DNA of 64,000 nt from Strix aluco (GCF_031877795.1 NC_133946.1:12871144-12935143), one strand, 5' to 3'. Counted from the stretch's first letter, positions 21,501 through 37,033 are shown. Translations and numbers: made by a program. The notes: generated by a model from the sequence alone, not told the origin.

Positions 21501-23770
21501 CCGGGCTGGGAGCCAGCCCGCCGAGTGTGGGGCTCTGATCTGGAAAGAGACGGGGGGCTCTGGCGCTTCTTTTCCCGTCCAGTGCCCACTCGCATCGTCT
21601 GCCCAGCCGGCTGTAATGTTTGCGTGCGTGTTGAAAGGAGTAGAGGGGCCACCTGGACTCCAGCGGAAGACTTTAGGATCCCAAGACAGATTTAGCTGAA
21701 GAGCTAAGGGAGCTGCTTCAGCAGTTCACTTGGTGGGAAAATCAGATGTACTGCTCTTGGCTTGGTACCAGCTGTTTGCTTTACTAAGGAGCAGTGGGTC
21801 ACCGCAATCAAAGAGTAGCGGCTACATATGAGAGAGCCTTCTTATGTTTACTTCAGTTTTATCACTCAAATGTACTTTGAGTTTTAGTAGTCAAGCTGAT
21901 TGAAGCCGGATGCATAGTAGTATTGCATGGAGTATGTCAATAGCAGTGTTTTCTACACCCTTGTTTTACTGTTGCACTGACTTTGGGGAATAGGTTTTCT
22001 TTCATTTTTATCCTGAGTAGTCAGTCATTAACTTCAGCCAGATGCTGAATAATCCAGTGAAAACCACCTAGAGTGATCAAAATTTGTGGACGATAAAGGA
22101 TGAAACTGTTAGTTGTAGTCTGATTTCTGGTGATGCAGAGTAGGATGAATTGAAGTGAGGTTGATTTGCTTTTAAGACTTGATGATGTTTTCTTTATATA
22201 TGATTAATATATAGTCAGTAGATGAAAATATTCCATGTAGTGGAAGGGTAAGTTAACAGAGAAAAGGTAGAAGTATCTTGCATTTAAGGTGAGATTTGAA
22301 AAAATCATGTATGTTTTAGGAATGTAAATATTTAACTTTCATTTTGATGGTCAGGTTATGCAGGTGGCACAGTGGAAATCTGTTACCAGGTTGACAGGTG
22401 AGAGTAAGATTTATGGCTTTGACCAATCATTTCCCTCTTGCTTTAAGATTAGTTATTTAAAGGAAAACTGAAACACATTTAAGGAATTATGACTACTTTA
22501 TCAAGTTACCTAAGAGTATAGCTGACCACCTTTTAAGGCTAGCTACACGCTATATACTGTTAAGAGTGACTAGACTGACAGGGAACTGCCATCTTGCTTC
22601 TGGAGTGGAACCAGTTTCCTCTGAGAGTATGGAGAAGTGAGGAGCAGGGCTCCTTGGGAAGAGGTGATAGGATGGGTGGTGCTGGGCCTCACCGGGATAT
22701 GGAGACTGTCCTGGTCCTAAAAGCATATAGCGTGCATTCTCCTCTCATATGCAGAAATAAGAGAGTCCAGCCTGGCCTGGCTTTCTTCTGCTCCCTTCAG
22801 GGTGCTAAACTGCCCCAGCCAGCTCGCTTAGTGCAGTCACTGCCCCTCCTGGCGCTGGGGAGGAGAGGCGCCTTCTGTCCTCTCCTACCCCTACAGCACG
22901 CTTGTGCTCTGGCTGCCAGAATTTGTGGCTGCTCCAAGGAACTCAGGACCAAGCATTGCCATTTCCCTTTAAGCAAGTGACTTTTAACATATACTGTAGC
23001 TCTTTAAGGAGCATGTGACCCCTTATTATTGGTGACCCTCTAAACCATTGTGTAATCTGTTGACTGTAACGTACCATGCCAATTTATTCTTGGTTGGGAA
23101 GTCTTGCCAAGGACTTGATGGAATAGCATGATTTTATCCACTTTATTGTTTTCATTGTGTTTCATAAACATCTAAGACCCTCTGGGAAGAATCACTGGGG
23201 CGGCTGGGCCTCCTTTTTTTAATTGCTGGTTAAATAAATGTTGCCAGTTTTAAAAAAATAAAGTGGTATGCAAGATCTCAGAATGCCTGGAACTGCTAAG
23301 CACTCATGTTTAGGAAGCAGAACTATTTTTAGTGTAGGGGCATTTAAAGAAATGATACTAGCCCCTTGTGAAGAGGTCACTGTGAAGTGCACTGAAGAGC
23401 CTGCTTTTAACTGGAGAGCAAAACCAAGTTTCCCACAGTTGAATAAAGCTAAAGAACCAGATTTGTACTTTTCCCATTTAACTGGAGAGGAAGAGGGTGG
23501 ACTTTTTGTTAGCTTACAGTAGTGGGAGTAAGGAGGCCCAAATTCTTATCATACAAAAAAAATATAAAATCCTGGTCTTGGTGAGACGCTTGCCTTTCTG
23601 ATTCCCTCCAGTGTCTGAAATGGAGATGTAGGACTGAAAGGCATTTCATGCTTTCTGAGAAGAGCTGGGAACTGGCAGCTGAGAATACGGTATATGTCAC
23701 AACTCTCTTGAATGGATCCCTGACTGCCATCCTTATCTATAGCTAAAAGAACTGGAGTAAAACTTTTTTT

Positions 23771-23791
23771 AAAAAAAAAAAAAAAAAAAAA
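23771..23791. repeat. Poly(A) tract preceded by T run
   Basis: A run of 21 A directly after 7 T. No recognisable retroelement body lies upstream, so it is a simple repeat and not a clear retroposon tail. Confidence 0.8.
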
Positions 23792-24180
23792 GGCAAGCAA
23801 GCATGGGTGTTGAGAACTCAAGGTGATTTGGGATCCTAAATCAATTCTGAATACAGGACTGAGGTTGCTAAATAAATTACTTTGCATCCAGAGAAGACTT
23901 CCCTCAACTCATCTGCCTGGAAAATAGAAGTACTTGCTTTTGATGGCTTAAGAGAATGTGGTTTAGGTCAAAGTTACCACTGTGTGCTAGATCCATCATG
24001 TCATCTACGTATGGTTAATGTAACCCAGTCTCTTGCAGGGCAGAGGACCAACATCTGGACTGATCAGGCTTTCAAATGATAGCTGGGTCAAGTTGAGTTT
24101 CAGTCCAAACTTCATTGATATCTTGTTTAACATAAATTCAGTTTAGATTATGAATTACCTTTTTTTTCCCCTTTTTTCCG

Positions 24181-24205
24181 CCCCCCCCCCCCCCCCCCCC
24201 CCCCC
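24181..24205. repeat. Poly(C) tract
   Basis: A pure run of 25 C preceded by CCG and mixed T/C runs (about 24160-24180), making a 45-bp homopyrimidine stretch. It is prone to slippage and to G-quadruplex or i-motif formation, and its exact length may be a sequencing estimate. Confidence 0.85.
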
Positions 24206-27200
24206 AGTGCTGAGTGCTATGTGTGTTAGTTTTCTCTCTGTGCTGTAAAGTGTGTGCAACTGTTGCTTCTCAGATTTTTTGGTCTCCAGTTGGGATTTAG
24301 TTGGCAGTGCAGATAGAGGCAAGTTTGGGGAACTGAATCCAAATATTTACATTTTCAATTTGGCCTAGTCCTTGTGCTTGTAAACACTCATAGTCATATT
24401 GAACTTTGGTGAGGTTGTAAGTGGCTTTGCCAAGCCTTGGAGAGTCACACCCTACAAGACCCAAAATTCCCCCTTTTGGGAAGAGTTTTGGATATGGTTT
24501 TTGGGTGTACGTACATCAGCTGAGAGTTAGTACTCGTCACTCTTACCCCTAATCCAACTGCAAAATCTTTTCCTGTATCTTGCTTCTTTTTCATGTAGAA
24601 ATGCCTTATGCAGGTGAGATGTGCCAAGTTAAATGTCATGGAAAAGAAGTTCTGCCCACCTATGAGGTACTGTGTGGACTCTGTAAATCCTGATCGCCTG
24701 TGCTGCTCTAGAGCTCTGGCCTCATAGAGAGGGGCCATGGTGGAGATCCTTCTCCCTCTGTAGCTACCATTTTCCTGGTTCTTGCTGTTTGGGTGTGCAG
24801 AAATAAGGTTTTGAGGACTGAGTTGAACAATGGGGATGCTTGCTCATGGAGTTTCAGATTTAAGTTCTCTTTTTATTCATACAGGCTTTGAACAGCTGTC
24901 AGATTTTGTTGGAAACTCTTTATTCACTGGGGACTGACCCTGAAAGATTTATTCTGCATTAGCAGTTGAACGTTCTGAAGTCCACATTACTACAAACTGT
25001 AGGGATAGGGATCAGCTAGTACATTAACACTTCATGGCCAAACCACCCTCTTGTTTGGGTATGCCTTTCTATTTGGGTGCGTTCCTATTAACCAGAGTTT
25101 GAAATTGGATTTGGTAGTTTAGTTGCAGAGAGCTAGAAACTATGATGAGGTGATTGAGCTGCAATGCATTACAATAAGAGTTCCTACTCATCAGTTGAGG
25201 TCTGTAACTTTGTATTCTTAGCCAACCTAGTTTGGAAGAAGACTGCATTAGCTTAATCCACAGTGAACGTGTTTAGAGTAACCTAACTTGTTCTCTCTCT
25301 GGAGTGTATACCCAGATAGTTAGAACTGCTCAGGTAAATGAATGCTATAATTCATACAGCCAGTGCTTTTGATATGTTCTGCTGTAAGCTTCTGACCTTG
25401 GAGATGTGTTTGTTAGGTTGAGGAACACAGGACAAGAGTAGGTGTTCATTTCTAACACCACCTTTCACCATTCTTTGAAGATACATTTGTTTGAGCTGTG
25501 TCTGTACGCTGAAAACCTGTCAGCTGCTGCAGCGTAGCTGAGACTTAAGTGAATCTGAGCAAATGGAGAAGTCCTTGAGGGCACACTGAAAGCACAGGGA
25601 GTTTCTGTCGGAAATGCACCCTGTGTGTGGAAATGTGCCCTGTGTGTGTTCACATGTACAGGAACGGGATGTTATTTCAGATTAAGTGTAGCTGTCTCCT
25701 AATTTCTCTTTAAAATGAAGATGTAAAAATGTTTGATATATGAACATTTAGTGTTTGCCCTGGTGCCAACACAGGAAACCAGGTCTTTGAATTGAAACAT
25801 TTAACATTATTCCCTAACTCCCATGTTATTAAAAACAGTCATTGTGTGAAGTTTTAATACTATTATTCATTTCATCATTTTGATGGGGTCGTCACACTGA
25901 ATTACTGGTTTGCATTTTTTCCCTTAAGAAAAAGCCTAGTTGTCTTCATGAGACATCCAGTCACAATCACAGGGAACAGATGCTAACTGGCTAGAGTTGT
26001 GAGAAGCGCCCTGCTCAGACTGCTATTCCAAGTATTAGGGCAGCGACCAAAGTACTTTAGGAGAGCTGCCCCGGAAGATCTAGCAACCCTTTTTCAGGGA
26101 GGAGCAGATGTTCCAGACGCGGACTCTGTTCATTGTTCTGAGAAGTCCTTCAAGTCAGGAGATGGATCTGTCTCTTGACATTTTTGCTTTCAACATTGTT
26201 ACTTCTTTGAGGGCGTGCAAATAGTTTTTGCAAGATGGGGTGGAATGAATGAGGAGTTCTAATGATTTTGATCCTCTGTCCTGGTGGAAACGCTTATCAC
26301 TCAAGGTCACTGGAAAGAGCCTGAAGTCATTTTCTTTCTGCGTGGGCACAGTGTGCTAAAGAAAAAAGGGGCATATTGACTCGCTGTGTGTGAAAGTGCA
26401 TCTCATTTGTGCTACAAGATTGCAATGGTTGGAGTTTCCAGTTTGCCTCATCTCTTAATCCCAGATCTAGGCTCACAAGATGCTGTTAGCTAGTGTTGTT
26501 CAAATGAGCTTTATTAACTGGGAATATTGTTTTGAAGGTATGGCAGATCAGCAAAGTGTAAAAGCTTACCAAATTTCCTGTGTGATGGTAGGCTCTGATT
26601 ATTTCTACTGTTAAGTTGCAAATTAGGCAGCAGTTTCACACCACGACTTGCATTTTACTGCTTGCTATATCCCTGTTATATTGTTAACTTTAGTCTTTGA
26701 GCAGAACATCCCCCACGCCACGCAAACTGTGTAAGAAATGGCTGACTTGAAAAAGGTGAGATCAGAGTAGAAAAGGACAGAAAGGGATCAGAAGGAAGAG
26801 GCCTAAAATAATCTGAACCTCTCTATAGGCATTTTGTATTACTTAACAGTCTCCAAAATTGTTAAAACAGCATTCAGTACTTGTCAGTACAATTCATGCA
26901 CCCTTAGGTTTGTATGCTGTTTCTCTGTTAGTGTTTTATGGATGTACCCATCACCATTTCTCCTGTGGAGGCGAGTAAATATCCTGGGTTATTTAATTAT
27001 AATGCAAAGAAAACCAAGGACAAGTGCAAGGAGCTCATGCTGTCTCCTTTTTGGCACCTGCCTTGTCTGAAAGCCTATGCGACACTTATGGGTACTCCTG
27101 AGCTTTAATGGCACAACCTGGACTGGTTTTGGTATTAACAGGCCTCAGGATATCTTCTAAGCCTCCCTCCCCACTTTCACAGGTGTTGTGCTTCAGTTCT

Positions 27201-30200
27201 GTCCTCCCCAGTGCCAGGGATTGGTGCTGGGGGGTTTCCTGCTGATTGGCTCAGTGCTTTATTATCCTCTGAACCACCACCTTGAGCAGGACCTTTTAAG
27301 GGGTTTGTTGCCACAATTGTAGAGCAGTCAGCAGAGGAACTGGTCTTTCTCTCCAGTGATGTCCTCAGGCCTGGGAAGTAAAGGGGGATATTGCTGGTTG
27401 GCAGAGCTACCTTCTCATCTAGTGTCAAGGTGAGCTGGGGACAGTCTTCATTGGCCTGTCCTGCTTTTCCTGTGCTGACATAACTCGGACAACACAGGTA
27501 ACTCCCTAGAAGAAATAAATTCAAGAGAGGCAAGGGCCTTCAGACTCCTGCCGTCTTACATGCAAATAAAGCTTCATCTAAACCCCTGTGGTTTGGGAAA
27601 GGTTGCCTTTTAGTCCCAGGAGAACGTTTGTCATTCTCTTCTCTTTGGCTTTTCTTAGTGTGTTTCTTCTTTCTCCTTTTAGCCCTTGAGCCTCCTTCTT
27701 AAAACACTCTAAACCCAGCAGCTGGGCTTTAATGAACTGTCATACCCTCTAGCTGTGCTGCTGCTGCATTCAGGCTGTATATGGATGTGAGACCTAGATT
27801 TTGTGGGTACTGCTTTAAGTGTGGCTTGGAGTTCATTAGGCCCTAGAAAGGGGATAAATGGTGACAGAGAGATTCTTCATTTGCCTGTGAGCTTTTTGGC
27901 TTCTCGTCTGTCATAGTCCCTGATAGCAGCTATTTGATCTGCAAGAAGTCAGCTGGTGATGTATTCCTCTGCTTGGCTGTTTTTTCTGATATTCAGATTT
28001 GTATTTAGTGGAACACTAAGAGAGATGTCAGATTGTGCTTTGCACTCTAAACCCAGTATCACATAAGATTTGATCGAGATTCAGCTTTAATTCTGGCTTT
28101 GTTTGCCATTGAGTTCTTTCCCTGTGAGACAGTTATCTTCAGGTTGGAGAGACTAACAGAAGTTGACTAATGTACAGCTAAGATGATGTGTCCCAAATGA
28201 CACAGTAGGAGAGCCATGAAGTTTCTGTGGCAAGCATATGCTTCAGAGAGAAAATAACAGTGGAGGGTAAAAAGTTATGAGAAAAATACACTGTTTATCT
28301 GTTCACCTTCATGAGATTGTGTCTGGGGGGGACAGTTCAAGCTATATGGCTCAAGGGGAATGATTGTCTTATCTCTTCGGTTGGGTGGATTGTTGTATAT
28401 TGCAATATTTCTGGCAACCAAAAAACTGAAGCAGTTAATACCTAGCATAAAAGCATGGCCTATAAGAAAGATTAGAGAATTTACTTTCTGCCCTGGGTGA
28501 AACCAATTTCTCTTTTGAAGATTAATGATTCAATCCATTACTATTATTTTTAGCAGAGAGCATAATTATGCAAGGAGAGTATGAGATGAAACTGACTGTA
28601 ATTTTTGGCATACTAGTGTTGACCTAGAACTACTGTGGATATACGGATGTGATAGAGGAAAGAAACTTGCCTATTCTGAAGTTTGGAGAGATGGTAGCGC
28701 TTTTTGCCCTGCAGAAGTATATCTAAGGTACCAGGCTGGAAGCAGAATAATTAAATTCACTGACATATTCATGTGAGAAATTCAAATATGTAATGAATAT
28801 TGAGGGACATGCATATTCATGAGTCCATGGATAAAACAGCAGGAATCCAGCCCTGGTTAGCTTAGTGCTTTGTCTTGGACCAAACCTTCCTTTTCCCTTT
28901 CCTGTACGCTTTGCAGCAGAACAGGTTGGCAACTATATCCGCTTGTCCAGCCCAGACAAACATGTAGTCAGAAGGCTAGCTGGGGTGGAGACCACACAAA
29001 GCAGTGTGATTTGGACCAGGTGAATTATCCCAGCATATAGGCAGTGCCTACTCAACTCTTCCTCACCTGGCAATCTATTTCTGGCTGTGACTTTTCAACT
29101 TGTTTCTGAATCTGGCTTCCCCCTCCCCTGCCCCAGTAGGGCAAAGAGTAAAAAGCAATTACATGTCAGCTGTTTTGAAAATAATTTTTTTGTGGAGGCT
29201 TAGCATGACCCTAAATGTTAGATAGTCAGTGATAGACTTTTTGATCCAAGACTCATTGACATAAATGAGATATACATGTATTTTTTTTTTTAAATACACA
29301 ACAAAGGGACTTACTTTCATAACTTCTACAAACTGGATGCAGGAATCCTATGCGTGGTGCTAATGGACATGTGTTATTTTCACCTCTAGTCTTTATCATG
29401 TGGATGTTAAAATCTGAATGATGAGGGCTTCTGAATCAAATTAGGATTAGTGGTTTCTGGAGTAGGGCAAATTACAATAAAAAAACCAGGAGCTGAATTC
29501 AGACAATGGCAGAAAGATGATGAGTTATTGCAGCAATGTAGCATCTTTCGTTCGTAAATCTAAAAGCACTTAACAAAATGTGAATGAATGAAAGACTGCA
29601 TATAACTTTAGTAGATGAGGGAAGCATCAATACAAATTAGAAGGTTCAGGAAGGTAATCCTGGGAACAGATAAAACCTTTCTGTTTTGAGTTTGTCTTAC
29701 AAAAATCAGAAATATACTGTGAGGCAAAATATTATCTTTTATCTTAAACTGTAAATAAACACCCAGAGTACTGCTTTTGAGATGATGATAATGCTGCTGC
29801 CCTTCAGTGCTTCAAAAGCACTTTTTTTCAACTAGAAGGTGATTTCAAGTGAAGTCACTTAATTTCAAGATTTGTATGATTAGGTGCTGAGACTAGCAGG
29901 ATAGTTTAGGCTTTTAATACCAAGTTTCTTAACTACTTAATCTCAAATATTTATTAATGGACCAATGTATATAGAGATACCTGATGTTAACACATTCTTT
30001 TCTTGAAAAGCATGAGTTCTTCTGTATCTACTCATGTTTGATTTTTTTTGAGACTTAGTGAACCATTATTTCTGGTTACAAGGTGGCAGTTATTTTGTAT
30101 CTACTATTTTTCCTTCCCCCCGCCCCCCCAAACCTATGCCAAGAGGCAAAGATACACTCTCATACATCAATGTGCAGCCCAGGTTTACATCTTATGTAGA

Positions 30201-33200
30201 GTATATTTATGGTAACAGTTCAAAAGATAGTAATTTATCCATATAATTTCACAAATATTCCAAGCAGAATTTTCTGTATGGTGATTAAATTAGCTGTAAA
30301 ACCCTTTTAATTGATGTAAGTGGGTTAGGTTTGATACACAAGTTAGCACATTAGATGTTTTAGTTATCCCTAAACTTCATTTTGACCACGGAGTGGAGGA
30401 AACAAAGACCCTTTCTGCCTTCACGGTTTCCTATTTTTATTTATGGATTCTCAGCCCTCTATTTACAAAGCCTTAACCAGGCTAGATTCAAATAGAATAA
30501 AAAAAGCTCTGGCTTTTTGTACAACCCTGCTGAGATTTTCTAAGTCACTTGTGAGAGTTATATGCTCATTTTCCATTAAAGTCAGTTTGAACCAGATACA
30601 ACAATCCTCAGTGTGGCTTTGGCCTAATTGTTTAACAATAAAGTATCCACATGTTCTTCTTAGGGGGAACTCAGGATCTTCACATTAGGAATGTGATTAA
30701 ATATTGCAAGTAAAAGTCAGCAATTCATTGTTTCAGTGTTTTCCTTGTATTAAAGATACTTACACATGTCTGATTATATCTCTACTGAAACAGAAAAGTA
30801 CCTCTTTCTTAAAACAATTTTACCCCAAAATATCTGCTTTACTTTTGTTCTCAAACTTGGAAGAAAACACCTTTGGTCTGTAACGTTTTTGTACTCTTAT
30901 CCCTTTGATTTTTATCCACTCTGGGAATAATTGCTCGTAAAGAGCAGGTTCATCTTTCTCCAAAATAGAATAATTTATTTTTTAGAAGAATCTACTATTA
31001 AGTACAATGTCTATAGAAAGACGTAAACTCGGGTAAAGAGATACTATCTTGCAAATCTCTTGTCCTGCTCCCTACTTAGTTGCTCACTTGCTCAGAGGTC
31101 CTCTAAGTCATACCATTACCTGCAATCTCAGTTTCTCTGTGCATCTGTAAAGGGATAACTGATACCTCTCCACATTTTCCTGAGATCTGCACATTAGAGA
31201 AGCAAAAGTTACCAGACATTTGTATTAATCTATCTGTTATGAGATGTGCCTTTGCAGTTTGTTGGGTTTCTTTTCTAACCTGGAAAAGATGTGATGGGCT
31301 GAAATTGCACTCTGAAGGGTGATGGCAGTTTTACTGTAAAGCTTCAGTGAGCAGAAGATTGAGCCTGAAAAGTGCTTGTGACTTGGGGAGCTCTGAACTT
31401 GGAAGGCAGTACCTTGTGTTTGTTCTGCACTGACACCTCTAGCCAAGCAAAGAAAAGGTGTTGACATTGGAAGGACCTGCAGCTATGCTTCTTCGCCAAA
31501 TATGAGGTGAAGCCCTGAAGGGAAGGAATAGCAATGATGTATGACCCAGCAAAGTGTATCCCAGACTACTCCCTCAAAGTAGTTGGACCCTCCAAGCCAC
31601 CTGAAAATTGACCAACTGCTGGCTGGGCACTCTTGTTAGAGGCTCAAAGCATATAGGTTTTATAGGCCTGTTAAAGCAGGACTGTGCAAGGGGACTGTTA
31701 ATGGTTTTTTGTGATGCAGCAGTTTTGACTTTCCTTTTTCTCATCACATTTCCCATTGTCCAGTAATTGCAGCATCTATCAGGTTACACTTTCACTTAAA
31801 ATAGTACAAATACGTTTACAGTTAAACATGCTACATAAATACCTTATTTTACTGCTTTATTAAATGTGCAGCAAATCTGTTTGGCAGCCACCTCATAGGA
31901 AATAGGTCTCTCTTGTACATTGACTGGGCTCTAAAGTTTTCAGGCTAAATTGGGTTTTAGATAACACTTTCCCTGAAAAACCTTTCAAATAACCTTATCT
32001 CTTTCTCAGTCCCTTGGATTCTGTAGGAACTCTGTTAGATTTTTATACATGCTGCCTGTTCGAATTTCTAGAGAGACTTGAGTCCCCTGAAGCAAGCCTC
32101 ACTGCAACTTTTCCAAAACACATTTTTGTACAGTGTAAGTGGATTGCACTTGAGTCATTTTTTTTTTAAAAGCCATGTGGATAAAATACAGAGGGAGGCA
32201 TATAAGCAGGTAACAGGAGCCTTATTTATATCCTCAACTATGCTTTGGTTTCCGCAGTGTCTTTTTACTCGTGCTTGGTACCACAGCTGTATCTTTTATT
32301 CCTGTCCCCTCCATTGTGGAGGGGATGCAGGCTGGCTAAGTGAGCTGCTCTATTTTCCTCCCACAGTAATTTTTCTGGTCCTTTTCTACATTCATGTAGA
32401 CATTTCCACAGAGCTTGGATCACTAGCTGAGTTGGTTGATCTTTGATGACAGCACTTCATTGTATTTACCAAAAAGTTTCTTTCAGTACCACGCTAGATT
32501 TGTTGCTACTCTGGAAACTCTCTCTTTCCTTGTAAATCGATGGTGGGAGATGGTTTAAACAAGAGACCAGGCTGAGTGGCAATTTCTGGCTCGGATGGGG
32601 GAAGAAGGAACACTAAAGGCACAGAAAGTGGTTTCAACTGTGTATGGTGAGACTGAATGGAGGTGATTTTAGTATACTTACCGCTTGTTTTCCTCAGAGC
32701 TGTTCTCTGGCCTGAGGGAATCACTCCTGCAGTCTCCCTGGTTTAGGCAGTTTGTGACCTGCCCCCTGGCCCCACAGCTGCTCCATCCTCAGGCAGTTTG
32801 GGCATGTCTTTACACCGGGCTAAATGCCAATTGCATATTTGGGACTGAAACCCCATCTGTTTTTTTCTTTTTTAGCCAGAAAAAAAAAAATCCTGAAAAT
32901 GTATTTTGTAAAGGATGTTGTTCAAAATAGGGAAAATAGAAATTTAAACCTTGAACTACATAAATATTTGAGTTATCTCAGCAAAATGCAAGTGCGTTAA
33001 AGTGCATGCAAACAGCATGATACTGTGTTTCTTAGAAGAGGATAGTGAAGTAATGGAAAAAACCTCCCAACAAGGTGAAAATTAAGTTAGATCTTCCCAG
33101 TGGTTTTGTTTACCATTTGGAAACCTGATCCATTGATTGTTTTTTGTACTGTGCTTAGTAGCAACTGCAAGTGAATTAAAAAACAGGGACAAACATATGT

Positions 33201-36200
33201 TTTTCCATGGCTCATAGTTAACAAGATCAGGGTTATATATCCTTCTCTAAGGCTGAGCGATGCCCAGTTGTTGTCCACCTGGGAGTGCAGCTGTAAGAAA
33301 ACCTACGTCTTTAATACATTGGTTTCCTGCTCCGTTTGTCTAGAAAGCAGCTCCTGGGGGATCACTGCACTATGAGGAGCATGCTCCTGGTTGGAATTTG
33401 CAATGACCACCTACAGTGTTCTTCCTTACTGTCAGGCTGAATCTCAGTCTTTTCTGCAATGATGTTTGAAAGACTGATAAAGAAAAGTAGCCTGCATCAC
33501 ACTCCCCTGCTTCTTGGAGTATTTTTTACTCCACTTAATATGGAAGGGTGAAAAAAAAATCCCAGTACGATAGTGTTTTACCCTTGCTTAAAGAAGAATG
33601 TAAATTTTTCAGCAGGATTGGAAGCAGTGTGGAATCTGCCTTTGAATTAGGACTAGTGGGTTTGGCAAAGTGAGGCGTGTGATGCGAAACTAGTTTTTGC
33701 AAGGTCCTCTAAGACTTTCTGACTAAACAGTTTCTCATGAGCTAAACAGTACTGGGAAAGGCTTGCTATGTGGGTAGGAGACCTCCCAAGAGCGTGTTTG
33801 GTTCTGTGATTCAGTGTATGGCATCTGTTCCCTGAACAGAGAAGGCATGTATCAGTGGTCCAGCAAGGAGCTGAAGGCACAGTCCTGTTGCAGACCATGG
33901 TTTTCAAATGAGATGTGGATCAGATACTGGACTTAAAGTGGCTTAACACTTGTGCCTGTCTGCCTGAGGAGTTATTACATCTCTTAGATTTAAACAATCG
34001 TTCTAGGCACTCTGAGCTCACAAGAATGTAATAATGATTGCCCTGCAACATTAAAGTGTCATCTAAAGATAACACAAGATCAGCCCACCAACACTATTAA
34101 ACAATCATAAACAGTACAGATTAAGTTAGCCAGTAAATCAAACCAGGAAAATACCTCCCTTTTACCAACCCCTACAGAGACTTGTTGCTTTTGACTCCTC
34201 CTTGGAAGATTACCAAATTTGGAAACATGGGATATTTCTGACCAATTTGGCATCAAGTACAGGGTGCTATTTAAATTCTGGTTTGGTTAACTGCACTTTG
34301 GCCTCCACAAACTTCCACTCTTGCTCTAAATGGATACAATAATATTTTTTTCCTTTGTGCCCTCTATATTTCTGTGGCTTTGTGCTGTTAAATGAGTATT
34401 ATGCTTCATTCCAGAGACAGCTGTATTTCAGCAGTAGATGAAGCAATTTGTGCGAGTACCCACTTTTCACTATTTATTTTTCAAAGGTGTTGCAAGGTTA
34501 TTAATTGCTAAATGCTTTGAAAATCTTCCTTGAGGTATATCATGTAACTTGGAGCAGTGTTTGTGTCAATGGAGGCGTAAAGATGTTTCTTGTATGTATT
34601 TTGAAGTCTTCAGGTCATAGGTCATATTTGTGCAAGTGATAATACCTAACTCTACTACAGTGGTTTTTATTGCAATTCTCCAAAGTGCTTTGCTGATCGG
34701 AGCCATTACCAGAGCTAATTGAAAGGTTTTGATTAAATGAAGCATGATTAAAATATGCTATTTTGATGGTGTTGAACACTTTGTGGAATTAAGTTGATGC
34801 TAGGAGAAGCTTCCTAAGGAGCCAGAGTGGGCTAGAGACCTAATTTAAAGAGAAACAAACCCATCAGCTGCTGTTTATGGGAAAGCAGAACGTATCGGCA
34901 CAATTGGCTTATTGTACAACACAAAGTTTTTTGGTTTCATTCAAACATTAGATAAAAGCAAAGAATGAAACTGTGAATATTGCATGTCCTTGAATGACTT
35001 TAGCCAGTATCTCCATTTTGTAGATTAAGAAATCAAAGTGGAGGGGAATAAAATTACTTGCATGACTGGAGTTGCCTGATATGCCAAAGATGGAGCTGAG
35101 GTTTTGAGTCTTCCAGCCACAGAGCTACCTCTCTGGTACTTCACTGTAGTTTAACAAGGTACTTGCTTTACCACTTTTGTGTAAGCACTATTATTTTTTT
35201 TCCAGAAATTAAACTTATAGTTCCAAGCAAAGCAAAGTGTGTAGATAAATAACAACAGTAAATTTCTCCTGTTCAAAGAAAAGGGAGGATAGGTCTACCT
35301 TAATTTTAAACGCTTACACTGTAAATGAGAAGACATTAACTGTTTCATTGCTGATATAGTGCAACAGTTCTGACTGTCTCGGATTATAATAGGAGTTTGG
35401 GAGCAAAGGTGGAAGTGGAATTAATTTCCTCAGATTATAAAAAAGCAAATGAATTCCTGCCATTTCTCAGTATCTCTGACAATGTACCTGTTAGGACACT
35501 ACAGAATAGATAGCAGGAAAACACTGAGATGTACCTGTGGCAGGATGGATTTCATGTTGAAGTTATTGAAAGTAACTGATCCAGCCAAGTAATGCTGTGC
35601 TGCCCCACTCTATCTTCTTTTAGAACATTCCAAAAGACAATGCTTACTCTACATTGCTTTGCTGTTCATGAAGTGAAAGCAAGGTACTGCCTTCAAGTCA
35701 GAGAAGGCCTTCCTCTAACAAATGGCAAGAGATTCAATGCCCCATTTACTGTCTTGACATTTTGTTTTATCGTTCCAGTTTGCAGAGCAGTCTCTGGAGG
35801 TTTCTAAAGTATGCATGAATAACAGAGAAACACACTCCTATTTTCTTTTGGGAACGTTGGGGATTTTATCTTGGAGACAGACCTGCCTGTTTATCTAAAC
35901 CCATCTCTCTCATTCCTATTGGTGTTGGCAGGAATCCAGGCGGCATAGTACCCTCCTACCTCATCTATTTCCCTTGCATTTTGTCGCTATACCTACCTTC
36001 ATTGTCCATGCTGTGCTGTTCACTAACAAGTCTGTGGTCTCCTTGGATGTCTTTTCCACTGGCTGACTTCTATTACCTTTATTCATATTCCAGTATTGTC
36101 TACAAGCACCAGTTAGTGATTGAAGACAGATTTCTTGGTCTTTCTACATGCATAAACTGTGTGTGTGTAAGGAATAACAAAGGTCCCTTTTTGATTGGAA

Positions 36201-37033
36201 AAAGGGAGATATAAGAAGTGGACAGGAGGAGGAGGAATACATGTTAACCTTCATCCATTTATTGGTAGTATACTAAAAAGTAGTCAAATATGTCACTCTC
36301 TAAAAATTATCAAAAGTTGTGGGGTAACTGGTCTCTAAGCAGGTTTATGCAGTGTTGGTCTTGAAAAATTATGTATGGGAATCTTCATTGCATATGGGAG
36401 AGGTTATGTTTATATCACAGAATATAAATGAGATGTTAACTTGAATAGCTTTGTAGCGTGGAATGTCTCTCTTTCCTTCATAGCTTTACATAGTTCAGTG
36501 CTTCCCCTTCTTCATGTCCTCATGCCTGAAGAATGCAGACGAATAGCTGAAAAAGGTTTGTCTCTAGTTCTGTTAGGTCATTAAGGTTCTTGGCCAAAAA
36601 ATATCCCTGACCTCCATGGTCAGAGGAAACCGCATCAACAGCAATAGTTTTAAGGAGATTATAGCTAGCGTGTCTCAGCTGTTGTGTAGGAGGCCCAAGG
36701 GTGCTTAAGGGGATAGAGCAAAACCTGTAACTCTTGTGTTCATCCTTAAGCATGTGTCTAGTGAAAACATTTATGCTTCATTTCGTGGAAGGATAATGCC
36801 TGCAGAAGATAGAGAGGCATTCTTCCTGTGTCTGTGTTTTTGTAAAACCTCAGGACACTGCCCATGAAAATTCTGAGAACAGAGGGTCTGTTGGCCTCTA
36901 CAGTTGAAGAAATTAATCTCTTTGAAGGAGCTGGGCATCAGTTATGAAAGTCTGTAATTGACAGTGAACTGATTGTACCACAGGTTTTTGCCTTTCAAAT
37001 TTCAGGGCAAAGTACTTCCAACAAATCCATGCA

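Noticed and set aside
20508..21652. Long ORFs of 200-290 codons on both strands in the GC-rich island
   Set aside because: High GC content removes stop codons in all frames. The products are low-complexity Arg/Pro/Gly/Ala sequence without motifs, and the frames overlap each other on both strands.
23771..23791. Poly(A) tract as the tail of a processed pseudogene
   Set aside because: No frame or sequence resembling a gene was seen upstream and no flanking target duplication was found by eye.
32078..32446. 122-codon ORF in the DENND2B intron
   Set aside because: Hydrophobic and Cys/Phe-rich because of T-rich sequence, with no paired splice sites, no third-position bias and no recognised motif.
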